From contig JBEKEC010000009.1 of assembly GCA_050014015.1 (NCBI GenBank), positions 1-64,000 of the forward strand: 64,000 nt of DNA, given 5' to 3'. The position numbers and the translations under genes were made by a program. Below are positions 14,287-23,067 of the stretch, in pieces; position 1 is the first letter of the stretch, and every line of letters begins with the position of its first letter. This DNA comes from PALSA-1353 sp050014015 (GTDB lineage Bacteria; Planctomycetota; Phycisphaerae; Tepidisphaerales; Tepidisphaeraceae). Below the pieces are notes generated by a model. That model ran no database searches. It saw only the letters and a program-made list of their open reading frames with translations, and had not been told where the DNA came from.

Positions 14287-16071
14287 ATGCCCCTCGCCTG
14301 GTATTTTCCCCGCTGGCGACAACTGCTCGTGCAGATGGTCATGTGGATCGTTCTCGGCGCGACCGTGGTGCTGGCGGCGATGCTCGATCACCATCTCCGC
14401 CTCGGACAAATCGTCGAACTGTCCCCTCGCATCAGCGACGGACCGCTGAGTTTCAGCCTTCCGGCCGGCTGGAAAAATTGGACCCGGCAGGCCGAAGGCG
14501 ATGGCTCCGCCCACGTCGCCACCGATTCCGTCGCCGGCGTCACCCGCACCCTGATCATTTCCCGCCGGCGCGTCCCCCATCCGATTCCGCCCGCCGAATT
14601 CATCCTCCGCGCCGTGCCGCTGCCCGGCGACCGTAGCGGCGACGAATTCGAGGCCGTCACCATCGACCATTGGCCGGGACAAAGCACCCATTGGGCGGCG
14701 GAACGCGTCCCCCTGGACGCCGGCGGGGAACTGCAATTCTCCGCCTGCTCCGCGGTGGTGCTTCCCGGCGATGAGGGGATCATGATCCGTCTCGACAAAA
14801 ACGCACCCTTCGACGCCGCCGATCAACGCGTTTATCGCCAGATCCTCGATCAGGTCCGCATCTCCACCACTCGCCCCACCGACGGCGCGACCGTTCAACT
14901 GGCGGCGAACGTCACGGTGACCATTCCAGCCGACCTGCGCGTCTATCCCCAGTCCGATCCGCTTCGGACCGAACGCCTGGCGGCGGCCATTACCGACGAG
15001 GGAGGCTGGATCTCCGCCGAGTTTCTTCCCGTCGCCATTCCCGAACACCAGCCGACATCCTCTCTCCTGGCGGGACTTGCGGCGCGCGAGCAGCTTGACG
15101 CGCTCAACCCGGCGCTGGCGGATGTCTGGATAGACGCCCAGGAGGCGTCTGGCGAACCGAATCACTGGACGCTCACTCCGCGCGACCCGGCCAACGACGC
15201 CGCCGCGCCTCGCAGAATCGCTCATCTGATCGCGGGCGATGGCGGCTGGGGCTTGATCGTCGTGCTCTCGGCCGAACCCCCCGCGGGGGCAGCGGATTTG
15301 GACCACCTCTGGGACGAGCTTTCCGCCAACGTTCACGTCGGCAAATCGCCGTCGCTGGTTGCCGCATTGCAAGCGGGCGCCGCGTTGGTCCCGCCAGCAA
15401 CGCCGCAGGCGCCGGGCGACGCCTGGTGGACCTGGACGCGCGGCGCCGTCCCAATCGGATTCACGCACGAATTCTCCGACCACGATGCCAAATACCTCTT
15501 CCGTTACACCGTTCGCCGGAACTGGAACGCCACCGCCACCGCCGTCCTCCAGCAATGGGGGGCCAGCGGCGACTCCGGGCCATGGGCCAGCATGAAACGC
15601 TCGGATGCCCAATCCAATCTTGACGATCCCCTGCTTCCTTTGTTCGAGCAAACCACGAACGTCTCCGACTGGATCACCACCATTGTCCGCGACCGCGGCG
15701 GCAGCGAGGCGCCCAGCAACATCCGCTTCAATCCCAACGCGTTTGTCCTCAGCCGGTATCTGCCCGGCCTGTTGGCGCGCCTGGGCGCGGTACCGACCGC
15801 ATTCTGGACCGACCGCTTTCCCGCCGTCGAGGCCGAGTTGTTTCCCTCGCCGTTGCTCCTCCTGGCCAGCCGCGTTGACGACCGCCAGGGGCTTCGATGC
15901 GTTGAAGCCCAGGTCAACGGCGCCGGCGGGCTGAGCCGATGGTATTTCCAGCCAAACGCGACGCTGGACCATGCGGATTTCGCGGGCGATTTGCACCTTC
16001 GCCCCAGCAGCCAGGCCGAGGTTGACGCCGCCTTCGCCGGCGATCGCCGCTTGACGATCCAGCCACGGTAA
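14287..16071 (+). CDS. membrane-anchored protein of unknown function
   Basis: A 594-residue protein with one N-terminal transmembrane helix (about residues 15-37) and a long extracytoplasmic region without cysteines clusters or motifs I recognise. The region reads as two or three alpha/beta blocks with many Trp-Pro and Asp-Arg pairs, for example GPLSFSLPAGWKNWTRQAEG near the start, which recalls lipoprotein or PsbP-like folds. The start ATG at 14287 (MPLAWYFPRW) follows the repeat; earlier in-frame codons come from the repeat. The next gene follows within 24 bases, and both may act together. Confidence 0.75.
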   Translation: MPLAWYFPRWRQLLVQMVMWIVLGATVVLAAMLDHHLRLGQIVELSPRISDGPLSFSLPAGWKNWTRQAEGDGSAHVATDSVAGVTRTLIISRRRVPHPIPPAEFILRAVPLPGDRSGDEFEAVTIDHWPGQSTHWAAERVPLDAGGELQFSACSAVVLPGDEGIMIRLDKNAPFDAADQRVYRQILDQVRISTTRPTDGATVQLAANVTVTIPADLRVYPQSDPLRTERLAAAITDEGGWISAEFLPVAIPEHQPTSSLLAGLAAREQLDALNPALADVWIDAQEASGEPNHWTLTPRDPANDAAAPRRIAHLIAGDGGWGLIVVLSAEPPAGAADLDHLWDELSANVHVGKSPSLVAALQAGAALVPPATPQAPGDAWWTWTRGAVPIGFTHEFSDHDAKYLFRYTVRRNWNATATAVLQQWGASGDSGPWASMKRSDAQSNLDDPLLPLFEQTTNVSDWITTIVRDRGGSEAPSNIRFNPNAFVLSRYLPGLLARLGAVPTAFWTDRFPAVEAELFPSPLLLLASRVDDRQGLRCVEAQVNGAGGLSRWYFQPNATLDHADFAGDLHLRPSSQAEVDAAFAGDRRLTIQPR

Positions 16072-16094
16072 CCGACTATGGATGAATGCTTGCC

Positions 16095-17783
16095 ATGCGC
16101 CGATTCGCACGGATTTTCCTCGTTGTTTTTGCCCTTCCGCTGATCGCCCGGGCGCAGACCGCGCCGTCCGGTCCGGCGCCTTCGACCGAGCCGTCAATTC
16201 ATAAAACGGACCTCCTCGGCCCGAAATTCACCAGTCACGTGCACGGCATCGAATTCCGGCCGCCCCGGGATTGCACCCGGATCGACAAGACCGCGCCGGA
16301 TTCCATCGTCGAGTTCGATCGCGACGATTACAACTGGCAACTCAAGGTCTGGAGCGTCCGTCTCCAGCGATCGTTGACCCTGTCGGTGCACAAGGACCAG
16401 TTCGGAACCGAGCAGGATGGCGTGATGGAGATCACGCTGGCCAACATCAAGCGGCAATCGCCCGACGTCGAGGTGCTCCGCGATGAAGTCATCAACGTCG
16501 GCCGCGTCCGTGTGGGGATCATTGCCGTCCGGTATGAGACCGCCGCCCACGATCGCCGATTCACCCAGCAGGCCATCGTCGAGGCCCCCGATGCCGACGA
16601 CAGGCTCTATTACTTCCTGGACTTGAGCGGTCCCGGCAAGCCGCAACTCGAATCCAACGACGTCGTCAACCCCGCCGAAAAGCTCGCCTACGACACCTTC
16701 GGCCAAGTCGTCGATTCGATCGTTTTGCTGGACCGGACCAACCTGGTGGATTTCCAGCGACAGTCGCTTTACGGCACCATGGGCCTGTTCGTGCTCTGGA
16801 ACGCGGACAACTCCGCCATGGTCAGGTCCGCCCTGCTTTCCGAGCAGTATCGGCGGATCATCAAGGACGGCCAGGACGTCGGTTACCAGCACGTCGTCGA
16901 GGAATTTGAACCGAATACAAAATCCCCCGAAAGCTCGATCCTGAAGATCGGCGTGCGCTCGCACCTGTCGTCGGCGCCTTCGCAGCAGTCGCCAGGGCAA
17001 GCCCTTAGCTCGCGAGGGCAAGCCATTTGGGACACCGAAACCTGGATGTTCAGTTCCGCCGATCGCAAGCACGAACACTGGAAGACCGCCGCCCGCTGCA
17101 CCGATGATCGCGGGCGGTTGATCGACAGCTACTCGCAGGTCGGCGTCAGCGACGAACAGACCAAGGCCTTCGCCATTCAACCGCGGCCAACCCCCGACGG
17201 ATCGCTACTGCCGGAAGAACGCGACAACAACGCCCTGCGCGGCGGGCCGCTCGGGCAGGGGAATGTCGACATCGAGAGCCGCCGAACCCTCGAAGTCAAC
17301 ACCACCCACCAGACCACCCAGCTCAATCCCTTCCATCTCGACGTCCCCGTGTTTTACGTCCCCCAGGCCTTCAGTTATCTCCTTCCGGAAATTCTCCCGC
17401 TCAAGCCCAAGAGCTACATGTTCGCCATCTTCGTGCCCAATACTCCGGACAATTCACCGGCCGGCGCCCTTGGAAACGTCATGGCGCGCTACGTGGAGGT
17501 CTTGCCGATCCGCCACGTCCAGTTCCGCGGCCAGGACTTCGATGCCGTCCCCATCACCGACAAAATCACCCTCGATGGACCCGTGACCACCTATTACCTG
17601 AGCATCGACGGCAAATTCCTCGGCAGCACCAGCACCGTCCCCGCGTCAGACCAGACCACGACGCTTGAAATCGTTCCCACCGACGTCCAGACCCTGGGCC
17701 ACATCTGGAACCGCCCCGATCTGTCGGCCCCGAACGAGCCGCCGGCCGACACGAACAACACTTTGCCCCATTCCCCGCCGTAA
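16095..17783 (+). CDS. secreted protein of unknown function
   Basis: A 562-residue protein with a signal peptide (MRRFARIFLVVFALPLIARAQ). A PsbP/DcrB-like start (GIEFRPPRDC, DSIVEFDRDDYNWQLKVW) is followed by a region with YRRIIKDGQDVGYQHVVEEF, which recalls proteins that measure modified substrates (DUF3108-like), but I cannot assign a family. It follows the 14287 gene closely and shares the style of its N-terminal domain, so a joint envelope function is inferred. A start three codons upstream is also possible. Confidence 0.75.
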   Translation: MRRFARIFLVVFALPLIARAQTAPSGPAPSTEPSIHKTDLLGPKFTSHVHGIEFRPPRDCTRIDKTAPDSIVEFDRDDYNWQLKVWSVRLQRSLTLSVHKDQFGTEQDGVMEITLANIKRQSPDVEVLRDEVINVGRVRVGIIAVRYETAAHDRRFTQQAIVEAPDADDRLYYFLDLSGPGKPQLESNDVVNPAEKLAYDTFGQVVDSIVLLDRTNLVDFQRQSLYGTMGLFVLWNADNSAMVRSALLSEQYRRIIKDGQDVGYQHVVEEFEPNTKSPESSILKIGVRSHLSSAPSQQSPGQALSSRGQAIWDTETWMFSSADRKHEHWKTAARCTDDRGRLIDSYSQVGVSDEQTKAFAIQPRPTPDGSLLPEERDNNALRGGPLGQGNVDIESRRTLEVNTTHQTTQLNPFHLDVPVFYVPQAFSYLLPEILPLKPKSYMFAIFVPNTPDNSPAGALGNVMARYVEVLPIRHVQFRGQDFDAVPITDKITLDGPVTTYYLSIDGKFLGSTSTVPASDQTTTLEIVPTDVQTLGHIWNRPDLSAPNEPPADTNNTLPHSPP

Positions 17784-17843
17784 CCGCCAGGGGCAGGCTC
17801 GGATTTCTCGGGCTTGATTCCGCTATTCGCTATAATGGCCTAA

Positions 17844-18104
17844 ATGCCAACGATAAGCGTGTTTTTCGGAATTACGATTCGCATGTATTTCGATGACCAC
17901 GCTCCGCCCCATTTTCACGTATACTATGGTGAACACGCCGCGACTATTGACATTGAGACGTTGCGGATGCGTCATGGACATCTTCCGCGCCGAGTTGCCG
18001 CTTTGGCTTTGGAATGGGCCGCGGAACACCGCGAGGAATTGATGGCGAACTGGAATTTGGCCGAGAACCACCGACCGCTCAATCCCGTTTCGCCGCTGGA
18101 GTAG
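17844..18104 (+). CDS. DUF4160 family protein
   Basis: An 86-residue protein with the family signature: PTISVFFGITIRMYFDDHAP, PHFHVYYGEHAATIDIETL, and a C-terminal ALEWAAEHREELMANW helix. DUF4160 proteins are almost always encoded next to DUF2442 proteins, as here (five bases between stop and next start). The pair is often listed among putative toxin-antitoxin modules, but without firm proof of activity. The gene sits between unrelated envelope genes, consistent with transfer as a unit. Confidence 0.92.
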   Translation: MPTISVFFGITIRMYFDDHAPPHFHVYYGEHAATIDIETLRMRHGHLPRRVAALALEWAAEHREELMANWNLAENHRPLNPVSPLE

Positions 18105-18109
18105 TCGCC

Positions 18110-18358
18110 ATGAATCGAATTGTATCGGTCAAGGCTCAGGCGGACTGGACGTTGGAGATCGTCTTTTCTGATGGCACGCAGGGAGTTGTGTCCTTGAAGG
18201 ATCGGCTTTTCGGCCCCGTATTCGAACCCCTGAAGGATCCCGCATTCTTCCGGCAAGCTCGGATCGACGAGTTCGGAGCGGTCTTTTGGCCCAATGGAGC
18301 CGATCTCGCGCCCGATGCCCTTTATGAAACCGTCAAGTCGTTGACACGCGTCGCTTGA
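18110..18358 (+). CDS. DUF2442 family protein
   Basis: An 82-residue protein: RIVSVKAQADWTLEIVFSDGT, VVSLKDRLFGPVFEPLKDPAFF, IDEFGAVFWPNGADLAPDAL. These are the DUF2442 hallmarks, including the DG(T/R) turn and WPNG(A/V)DL(A/S)PD. It is the partner of the DUF4160 gene just upstream. The start ATG at 18110 fits both the family N-terminus and the five-base spacing. Confidence 0.92.
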   Translation: MNRIVSVKAQADWTLEIVFSDGTQGVVSLKDRLFGPVFEPLKDPAFFRQARIDEFGAVFWPNGADLAPDALYETVKSLTRVA

Positions 18359-18444
18359 CCTGGCCCGCTTCCCCGCGGCGAACCCCCCGAAAATTTCTTC
18401 TTCCCGCACCCCGTTTTGGACCGATAATCTTTTACGGAAGGCTT

Positions 18445-19146
18445 ATGGTGCGCGCACTGGCCAAAACGTTGTTTCTGACGCTTCTTGTCCTCGCCGGATC
18501 GGGAGGTCTGTTTTACTATTACACCCACAACGCCACACAGCGGCAGATCGAGCAACTCCAGCAGAAGAATCAGCAGCTTCAGCAGATTCGCCAACGCCTG
18601 GAAACCGACCGCCGAGTCGCCAGGATCATGGTCACCGACCAGAAAACCGTCGGCGATAAAATGAAGACGACGCTGCTGTTCCAGGAAAGCGCCCCCGACG
18701 GCACGGCCCTGGCGGCCAAACAATTCACCATCAACGGCAACGAAGCCCACTTCGACGCCCAGGTCATCAAGTTCAAGGATCAGTACGTCGAGGAGGGCGA
18801 CCCCTTCCGCGGCCAGGCCATCTTGCTCTTCATCCGCGTTTACGGCGCCGATCAGGCCCCCGACGCCGGATTCCCCATCGACCAGCCCGGCTCCATCCCC
18901 GACGTCTATCGCGGATTGGACCCGCAGGTCTCAAATTTCCAGCAGGATTTGTGGAACAATTTCTGGAAGCTCTACAACGACCGCGACGCCCGCGACGCCC
19001 GCGGAATCCGCGGAATGAATGGCCAAGGACTCTGGGGCCAATTCAACCCCGGCCACGTCTATACGATCACCCTACGCCCCGACGGCGACGGCACCATCAA
19101 TGAAGAGCCGCTGGACCCGATGTACAAACAGGCGATGGGCCAATGA
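18445..19146 (+). CDS. single-helix membrane protein with coiled coil
   Basis: A 233-residue protein: N-terminal helix (about residues 5-25), then a Gln-rich coiled coil (TQRQIEQLQQKNQQLQQIRQ), then a beta-type extracytoplasmic domain with MKTTLLFQESAPDGT and ending near DPMYKQAMGQ. I do not recognise the family; the layout recalls envelope stress or secretion accessory proteins. The start ATG at 18445 puts the helix at the N-terminus; a 30-codon in-frame extension upstream has no membrane or signal character. Confidence 0.75.
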   Translation: MVRALAKTLFLTLLVLAGSGGLFYYYTHNATQRQIEQLQQKNQQLQQIRQRLETDRRVARIMVTDQKTVGDKMKTTLLFQESAPDGTALAAKQFTINGNEAHFDAQVIKFKDQYVEEGDPFRGQAILLFIRVYGADQAPDAGFPIDQPGSIPDVYRGLDPQVSNFQQDLWNNFWKLYNDRDARDARGIRGMNGQGLWGQFNPGHVYTITLRPDGDGTINEEPLDPMYKQAMGQ

Positions 19147-19217
19147 ATCCCCGACTGCGAACGTAGAACCTTCCCCTCAATCCGCGTGCCATCCCGCGGT
19201 TCCAGCACGCCAAAAGA

Positions 19218-19499
19218 TCATCGCCCCACGGACGATTTATCCACCGAGGCGAGGATCCGTTCGAGATCGCTGAGCGTCGCCGGCGTGTTGCTGGCGTATC
19301 CCATGATGATTTTCTCGATCAGCAAGTCGGCGCTCTTTGCCGCCCGCACTTCTTGCCCGCCCTCGCCGGCCTCCGCTTTCAGGCTCTCGCGCAGGCGCTC
19401 AATCCGGGCATGAATATCCACAAGCTCGGTAAAATCCAACTCTTCGCCCCGCTCGATATGCCGCGCCAGTTCTTCGATAAGATTTGCTGCATCAGACAT
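19218..19499 (-). CDS. small acidic helical protein of unknown function
   Basis: A 93-residue protein beginning MSDAANLIEELARHIERGEE, acidic and almost wholly helical, with LVDIHARIERLRESLKAEAGE likely forming a coiled coil. No known motif. The start ATG at 19499 is preferred to an ATG seven codons upstream. Its immediate upstream sequence carries a tandem 15-bp repeat (19512-19543) that may be its operator, which makes a regulated small protein plausible. Confidence 0.55.
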   Translation of the reverse strand: MSDAANLIEELARHIERGEELDFTELVDIHARIERLRESLKAEAGEGGQEVRAAKSADLLIEKIIMGYASNTPATLSDLERILASVDKSSVGR

Positions 19500-19511
19500 T
19501 TGGATTCCATC

Positions 19512-19543
19512 TGTAAACAAGTTAACTATGTAAACAAGTTAAC
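19512..19543 (-). promoter_or_regulatory. two direct 15-bp repeats, possible operator
   Basis: TGTAAACAAGTTAAC occurs twice exactly (19512-19526 and 19529-19543), with a two-base spacer, so the period is 17 bases. Each copy contains the palindrome GTTAAC. The repeats lie 13-44 bases upstream of the small acidic protein start on the minus strand, the usual place for a promoter and repressor site. They are AT-rich in GC-rich surroundings. The binding protein is unknown. Confidence 0.5.
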
Positions 19544-19586
19544 AAAGAATCGGACGCAGGCGGAGGAGAACTTGATTATTCTTCCA

Positions 19587-22500
19587 TTAATAAGTTGCGT
19601 CTGGCGCCCCATCCCAGGCCCACAGCACGATGTTCTTCATCAATTGCAGGGCATAATCCGACTGATACCCGGCGATCCCCCAGGCATCGGTTCCCAGCAA
19701 TCCGCTGGACATATCCAGCGGCAAAATGATGATCCGGCCCTGGCCCGCCTTCACCATCATGGGCCGCCAGTCCGTCACGTCCGTGTAGGAGCGGACAAAC
19801 TGCCGAACCTCCGGATGCGACACGTCCGTCATTCCGTTTCCGCCGGCGGTGACCAGGGGATTCGATTGGCCCACCGGCTCGACCCGGGCGGCAGGGAACA
19901 TTCGCAGCAGAAGATCGTCATGCACGCTTTGGAGGAATTCATCCGGCCTCCCGCAGGGCTCGATCACCAGCACGCCGCCGCCCTCCACGTATTTCTTCAC
20001 CGACTGAATCTGTGCCTCGTCGAGATTCAGCTTGTTGGTTCCGATGAGATGGGCGATGGGAGCTTTGCAAACGCCCAGGTTTTCCATGGCGGTGGGCTGG
20101 GGATCGATATCGAGGCTGGTCTGTTGCCGGAACCATCTGCGCGCCCGTGGCCACGCCGCCGGTTCCGGGTCCCAGTTCCCGTTATAGCCGATGCGCGCCA
20201 GCGCGATGGATGCCGTCGGCTCGTCCGCGGGCATCGCCACGAAATCCGATTCCAACCGGTTCTTCAGCTCGCTTTTTCCCGCCGCATACAGAGAAAGATT
20301 AACCCCCAACTCGAACGTCGCTCGCGCCGAACGGTCCTGGCGAAGCTGCCAATATTTCGTCACGTCCGTCGGCCAGTGCATCATCAGGATGCGCGACCCG
20401 TTGGTGATGGCGCGGATTTTGGGCAGGGCCGGGAGGCGGTACGACACCGAGAACAGCACGTGATCCGCCGGCAAGTCGATCCACGAATATTGCGGAAAAA
20501 GCTCCTTCCCCAGTTTCTCCACGAATTGCGAGAACCGCGCTTCTCCTGCATCCGCCTGGGTCAGCAGCATTCCGCCGTTTTCCACGTACCGCTTGATTTT
20601 CCCCTTGTCGTCGTCGCTGAGAGCTGGCGGCGCATCGCCGGCCAGGTAAAGGATCGGGCTGTCTGTCCAGTCGAGCCAGTCGTGGTCGAGCGGCACGACC
20701 TGCCAGTTCAACGGCCGCTCCAGTTCCGCGCTGGCGAAGCGCGCCAGGTTGGCCACGTCGCGCGGGCGATTGGCCCAATTGCCGTCGTATCGCAGCTTGT
20801 TCATCAGGATCGGATGCCGCCCGCGAGCCAGGAACAGCAGTGAAAACGACGTATCGACGACGGTGTCGAACGGCTCGCCGGATTTTCCCCACGAGCCGTC
20901 GGCGGTCTGCGCCGCCATGATGTCCGCCGCCCCCAGCCGATACCAGTCGTTCGATCCGTAATATTTGAAACCCGACGCCAGCCCCGTCCGCTCCAGGCCG
21001 TAGAGCGCGTAATACGTATAAAAATCCGCCGACGTCGGCAGGGCGATGACGCTGTTGTCCCCCGATTCCAGCCATTTCAGGGCTTTTGCCAGCGCCCCGC
21101 TGAACGGCGGGCGGCCCACCTTGTCGCCAAACTCCTGCCCATCCAGATAGTCCTGCGCCACGAACAGCGACGCGATCCCCGCCAAAGTCATTGACCGGCT
21201 CGGATCGGTCTGGTCCGCGCGATAGCACCATTCGCCGTCGGCGAGCTGATATTTGGTCCAATGCGCCCGCACGTCGCGCCAGAATTCCGAGGGAATCTGG
21301 ATTCCCACTTCCGCTCCCGACCACACCCCCAGCAGGCCATACTGAGAATTGGAATTGTCCCAGAACGAAAACTGCGTCCCGCGCGGAAATTCGTTGTTGT
21401 AAGTGAATTCGCCGGCCTCCTGCGACTTCAAAAGCCAGTCCACGTCTTCCCGGATCATCGCATGGTCCTGCGGCCGGTCGTTCAGCGCCAGCGCCGTCGC
21501 CCGCAGCGCCCGGGCATAGGTCACGTAATCGCTGGACATGGGAAATTTCTTCATCGCGTCGATCGCGTTGATCATGAACGGGTTGTGGATGTCCAACCGC
21601 TTGTCGTGCGTCGCCAACTCCGCCTGCATCAGCGCGTAGACCGCCAGCGTGTCCAAACCCTCGTAGTGTTCGTAAGTTCCTGAAAGCTCCGGGCCGCTGA
21701 ATCGGCCCAGAAGATAATCCACGCCCCGAGAGATTGCCCCGCCGATCTCCGCATCCGCCGGTCCGCTCGCCGGCGGGATGTCCGACCGAATCGGCGGATG
21801 CCGGTTCACCACGCGCTTCGGAGCGACCGGCAGCGCGGGGACCGGCGTCTGCGGCTCCGTCGTCGTCGTCGGAAGCAGCCACAAACTCTGATTCGGCTCG
21901 GTCGTTGCCGGGGCTTGGGTTTGGGGCGCGGGCGCCGTTGCCGGCGCGGTGGCCGGAGCTTCGGCCACGTTCGCGCCGGGGCTTGGCCGGTGCGAGGCCG
22001 TCAACTGCTCGAACAACGCATCCCGCCGCAGCCACGATCGGGCCAATTCCTGTTGCAAAAACGGATCGGTGATCGTCTGCCCGGCGACCAGATGCTCCAG
22101 TTCCTGGTATTTGTTATACGCCAGCCGGTTGTCGCCGGCGACGGCCAATTGCTCCGCGGTGTCCTTGAGCGTCAGGATTTCCTCGCGATGCACCTGTTCC
22201 CAGGTGGTGGCCGCCGGCTGGCCACGAAGCAGCCATAGCACGCCGATGATCATCCCCACCACCAGCGTCGCCCCGACGCCCCAGATGATGGTGCGCCGGC
22301 GAATCTCCTCCTGCTCGATGGTCAGGCCCGGCGAGCGGCGCATCAGCGAATCGATGCGCGACCCCGTTGGCGGGGGGATCCAGACTAACTCCTGGCTGGC
22401 GGACTGCGGCGGAAGCATCAGCTCGGAAAGCGGCGTCGGCGACCAAACCGGCGGCGTCGCGGGCGGCCCAGCGGGCTGCTGCCCCGGCGATTCCTGATGC

Positions 22501-22907
22501 GCGGTCCACTGCACCAGGTCCGATTCGTCCATCTCCACGTGCACTTCCCCCGCCGCCGCCGCTGCAGCCTGGTGCGTCAGGTACGTCTGTTCCACCGCCT
22601 CGGGGGCCTGCTCGACACCCTCCGGCGCAGGCGAAGCCGGCGGCGGTTGAATTTGCTCGAATGGGGTAACGGGCGGCGGTATGGCGCCGGGCGGTTCAGC
22701 AGCCAGAGTAACCGCCGTGTCGTCCGCTGTGGCCGCGAGAGGATCCGGCGGGGTTGCCGGGGCTTCCGGTGGAATTGCCGGGACATCCGGCGGCGGCGTC
22801 AGCCGATTCACCGCCCCGCACGCCGGGCAGATCGTCAGCTTCCCCGCCAGGTTGCTGGAAAACCACAGGACCTTCCCGCATTGTGGACATTGATAGGTGA
22901 AAACCAT
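19587..22907 (-). CDS. DUF4159 protein with zinc ribbon, membrane helix and prenyltransferase-like helical domain
   Basis: A 1106-residue protein. Residues 1-40 hold a zinc ribbon (CPQCG, CPACG). A Pro/Ala-rich linker follows, then one transmembrane helix (about 210-230). After a second linker comes an alpha-toroid region like squalene-cyclase/prenyltransferase repeats (ISRGVDYLLGRF, TADGSWGK). The C-terminus has two copies of the DUF4159/glutamine-amidotransferase-like fold (SPILYLAGDAPPALSDDDKG; VKKYVEGGGVLVIEPCGRPD). In planctomycetes DUF4159 proteins often accompany MoxR/DUF58 genes; none is adjacent here. Function unknown; the cytoplasmic ribbon and external toroid suggest an envelope protein. 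Confidence 0.9.
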   Translation of the reverse strand: MVFTYQCPQCGKVLWFSSNLAGKLTICPACGAVNRLTPPPDVPAIPPEAPATPPDPLAATADDTAVTLAAEPPGAIPPPVTPFEQIQPPPASPAPEGVEQAPEAVEQTYLTHQAAAAAAGEVHVEMDESDLVQWTAHQESPGQQPAGPPATPPVWSPTPLSELMLPPQSASQELVWIPPPTGSRIDSLMRRSPGLTIEQEEIRRRTIIWGVGATLVVGMIIGVLWLLRGQPAATTWEQVHREEILTLKDTAEQLAVAGDNRLAYNKYQELEHLVAGQTITDPFLQQELARSWLRRDALFEQLTASHRPSPGANVAEAPATAPATAPAPQTQAPATTEPNQSLWLLPTTTTEPQTPVPALPVAPKRVVNRHPPIRSDIPPASGPADAEIGGAISRGVDYLLGRFSGPELSGTYEHYEGLDTLAVYALMQAELATHDKRLDIHNPFMINAIDAMKKFPMSSDYVTYARALRATALALNDRPQDHAMIREDVDWLLKSQEAGEFTYNNEFPRGTQFSFWDNSNSQYGLLGVWSGAEVGIQIPSEFWRDVRAHWTKYQLADGEWCYRADQTDPSRSMTLAGIASLFVAQDYLDGQEFGDKVGRPPFSGALAKALKWLESGDNSVIALPTSADFYTYYALYGLERTGLASGFKYYGSNDWYRLGAADIMAAQTADGSWGKSGEPFDTVVDTSFSLLFLARGRHPILMNKLRYDGNWANRPRDVANLARFASAELERPLNWQVVPLDHDWLDWTDSPILYLAGDAPPALSDDDKGKIKRYVENGGMLLTQADAGEARFSQFVEKLGKELFPQYSWIDLPADHVLFSVSYRLPALPKIRAITNGSRILMMHWPTDVTKYWQLRQDRSARATFELGVNLSLYAAGKSELKNRLESDFVAMPADEPTASIALARIGYNGNWDPEPAAWPRARRWFRQQTSLDIDPQPTAMENLGVCKAPIAHLIGTNKLNLDEAQIQSVKKYVEGGGVLVIEPCGRPDEFLQSVHDDLLLRMFPAARVEPVGQSNPLVTAGGNGMTDVSHPEVRQFVRSYTDVTDWRPMMVKAGQGRIIILPLDMSSGLLGTDAWGIAGYQSDYALQLMKNIVLWAWDGAPDATY

Positions 22908-23067
22908 GCGATGTCACGTCCCCACCGTGTTTTGGGGAGCGGCCATTGTAAGCGCCCGCATCTTCCCCTGAAAATATCCCGGACATTTCCGTGGCGCAGG
23001 TCTTGCGCTTCGGCCGCCCGCTTTGCCAAATCCCGCCGAATTGCTATCGTTTGGCCAGGAGCCTCTT

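Noticed and set aside
13561..16197. 878-codon minus-strand frame
   Set aside because: Antisense shadow of the second TadG-like gene and the following membrane protein gene; composition is typical of reverse-complement translation.
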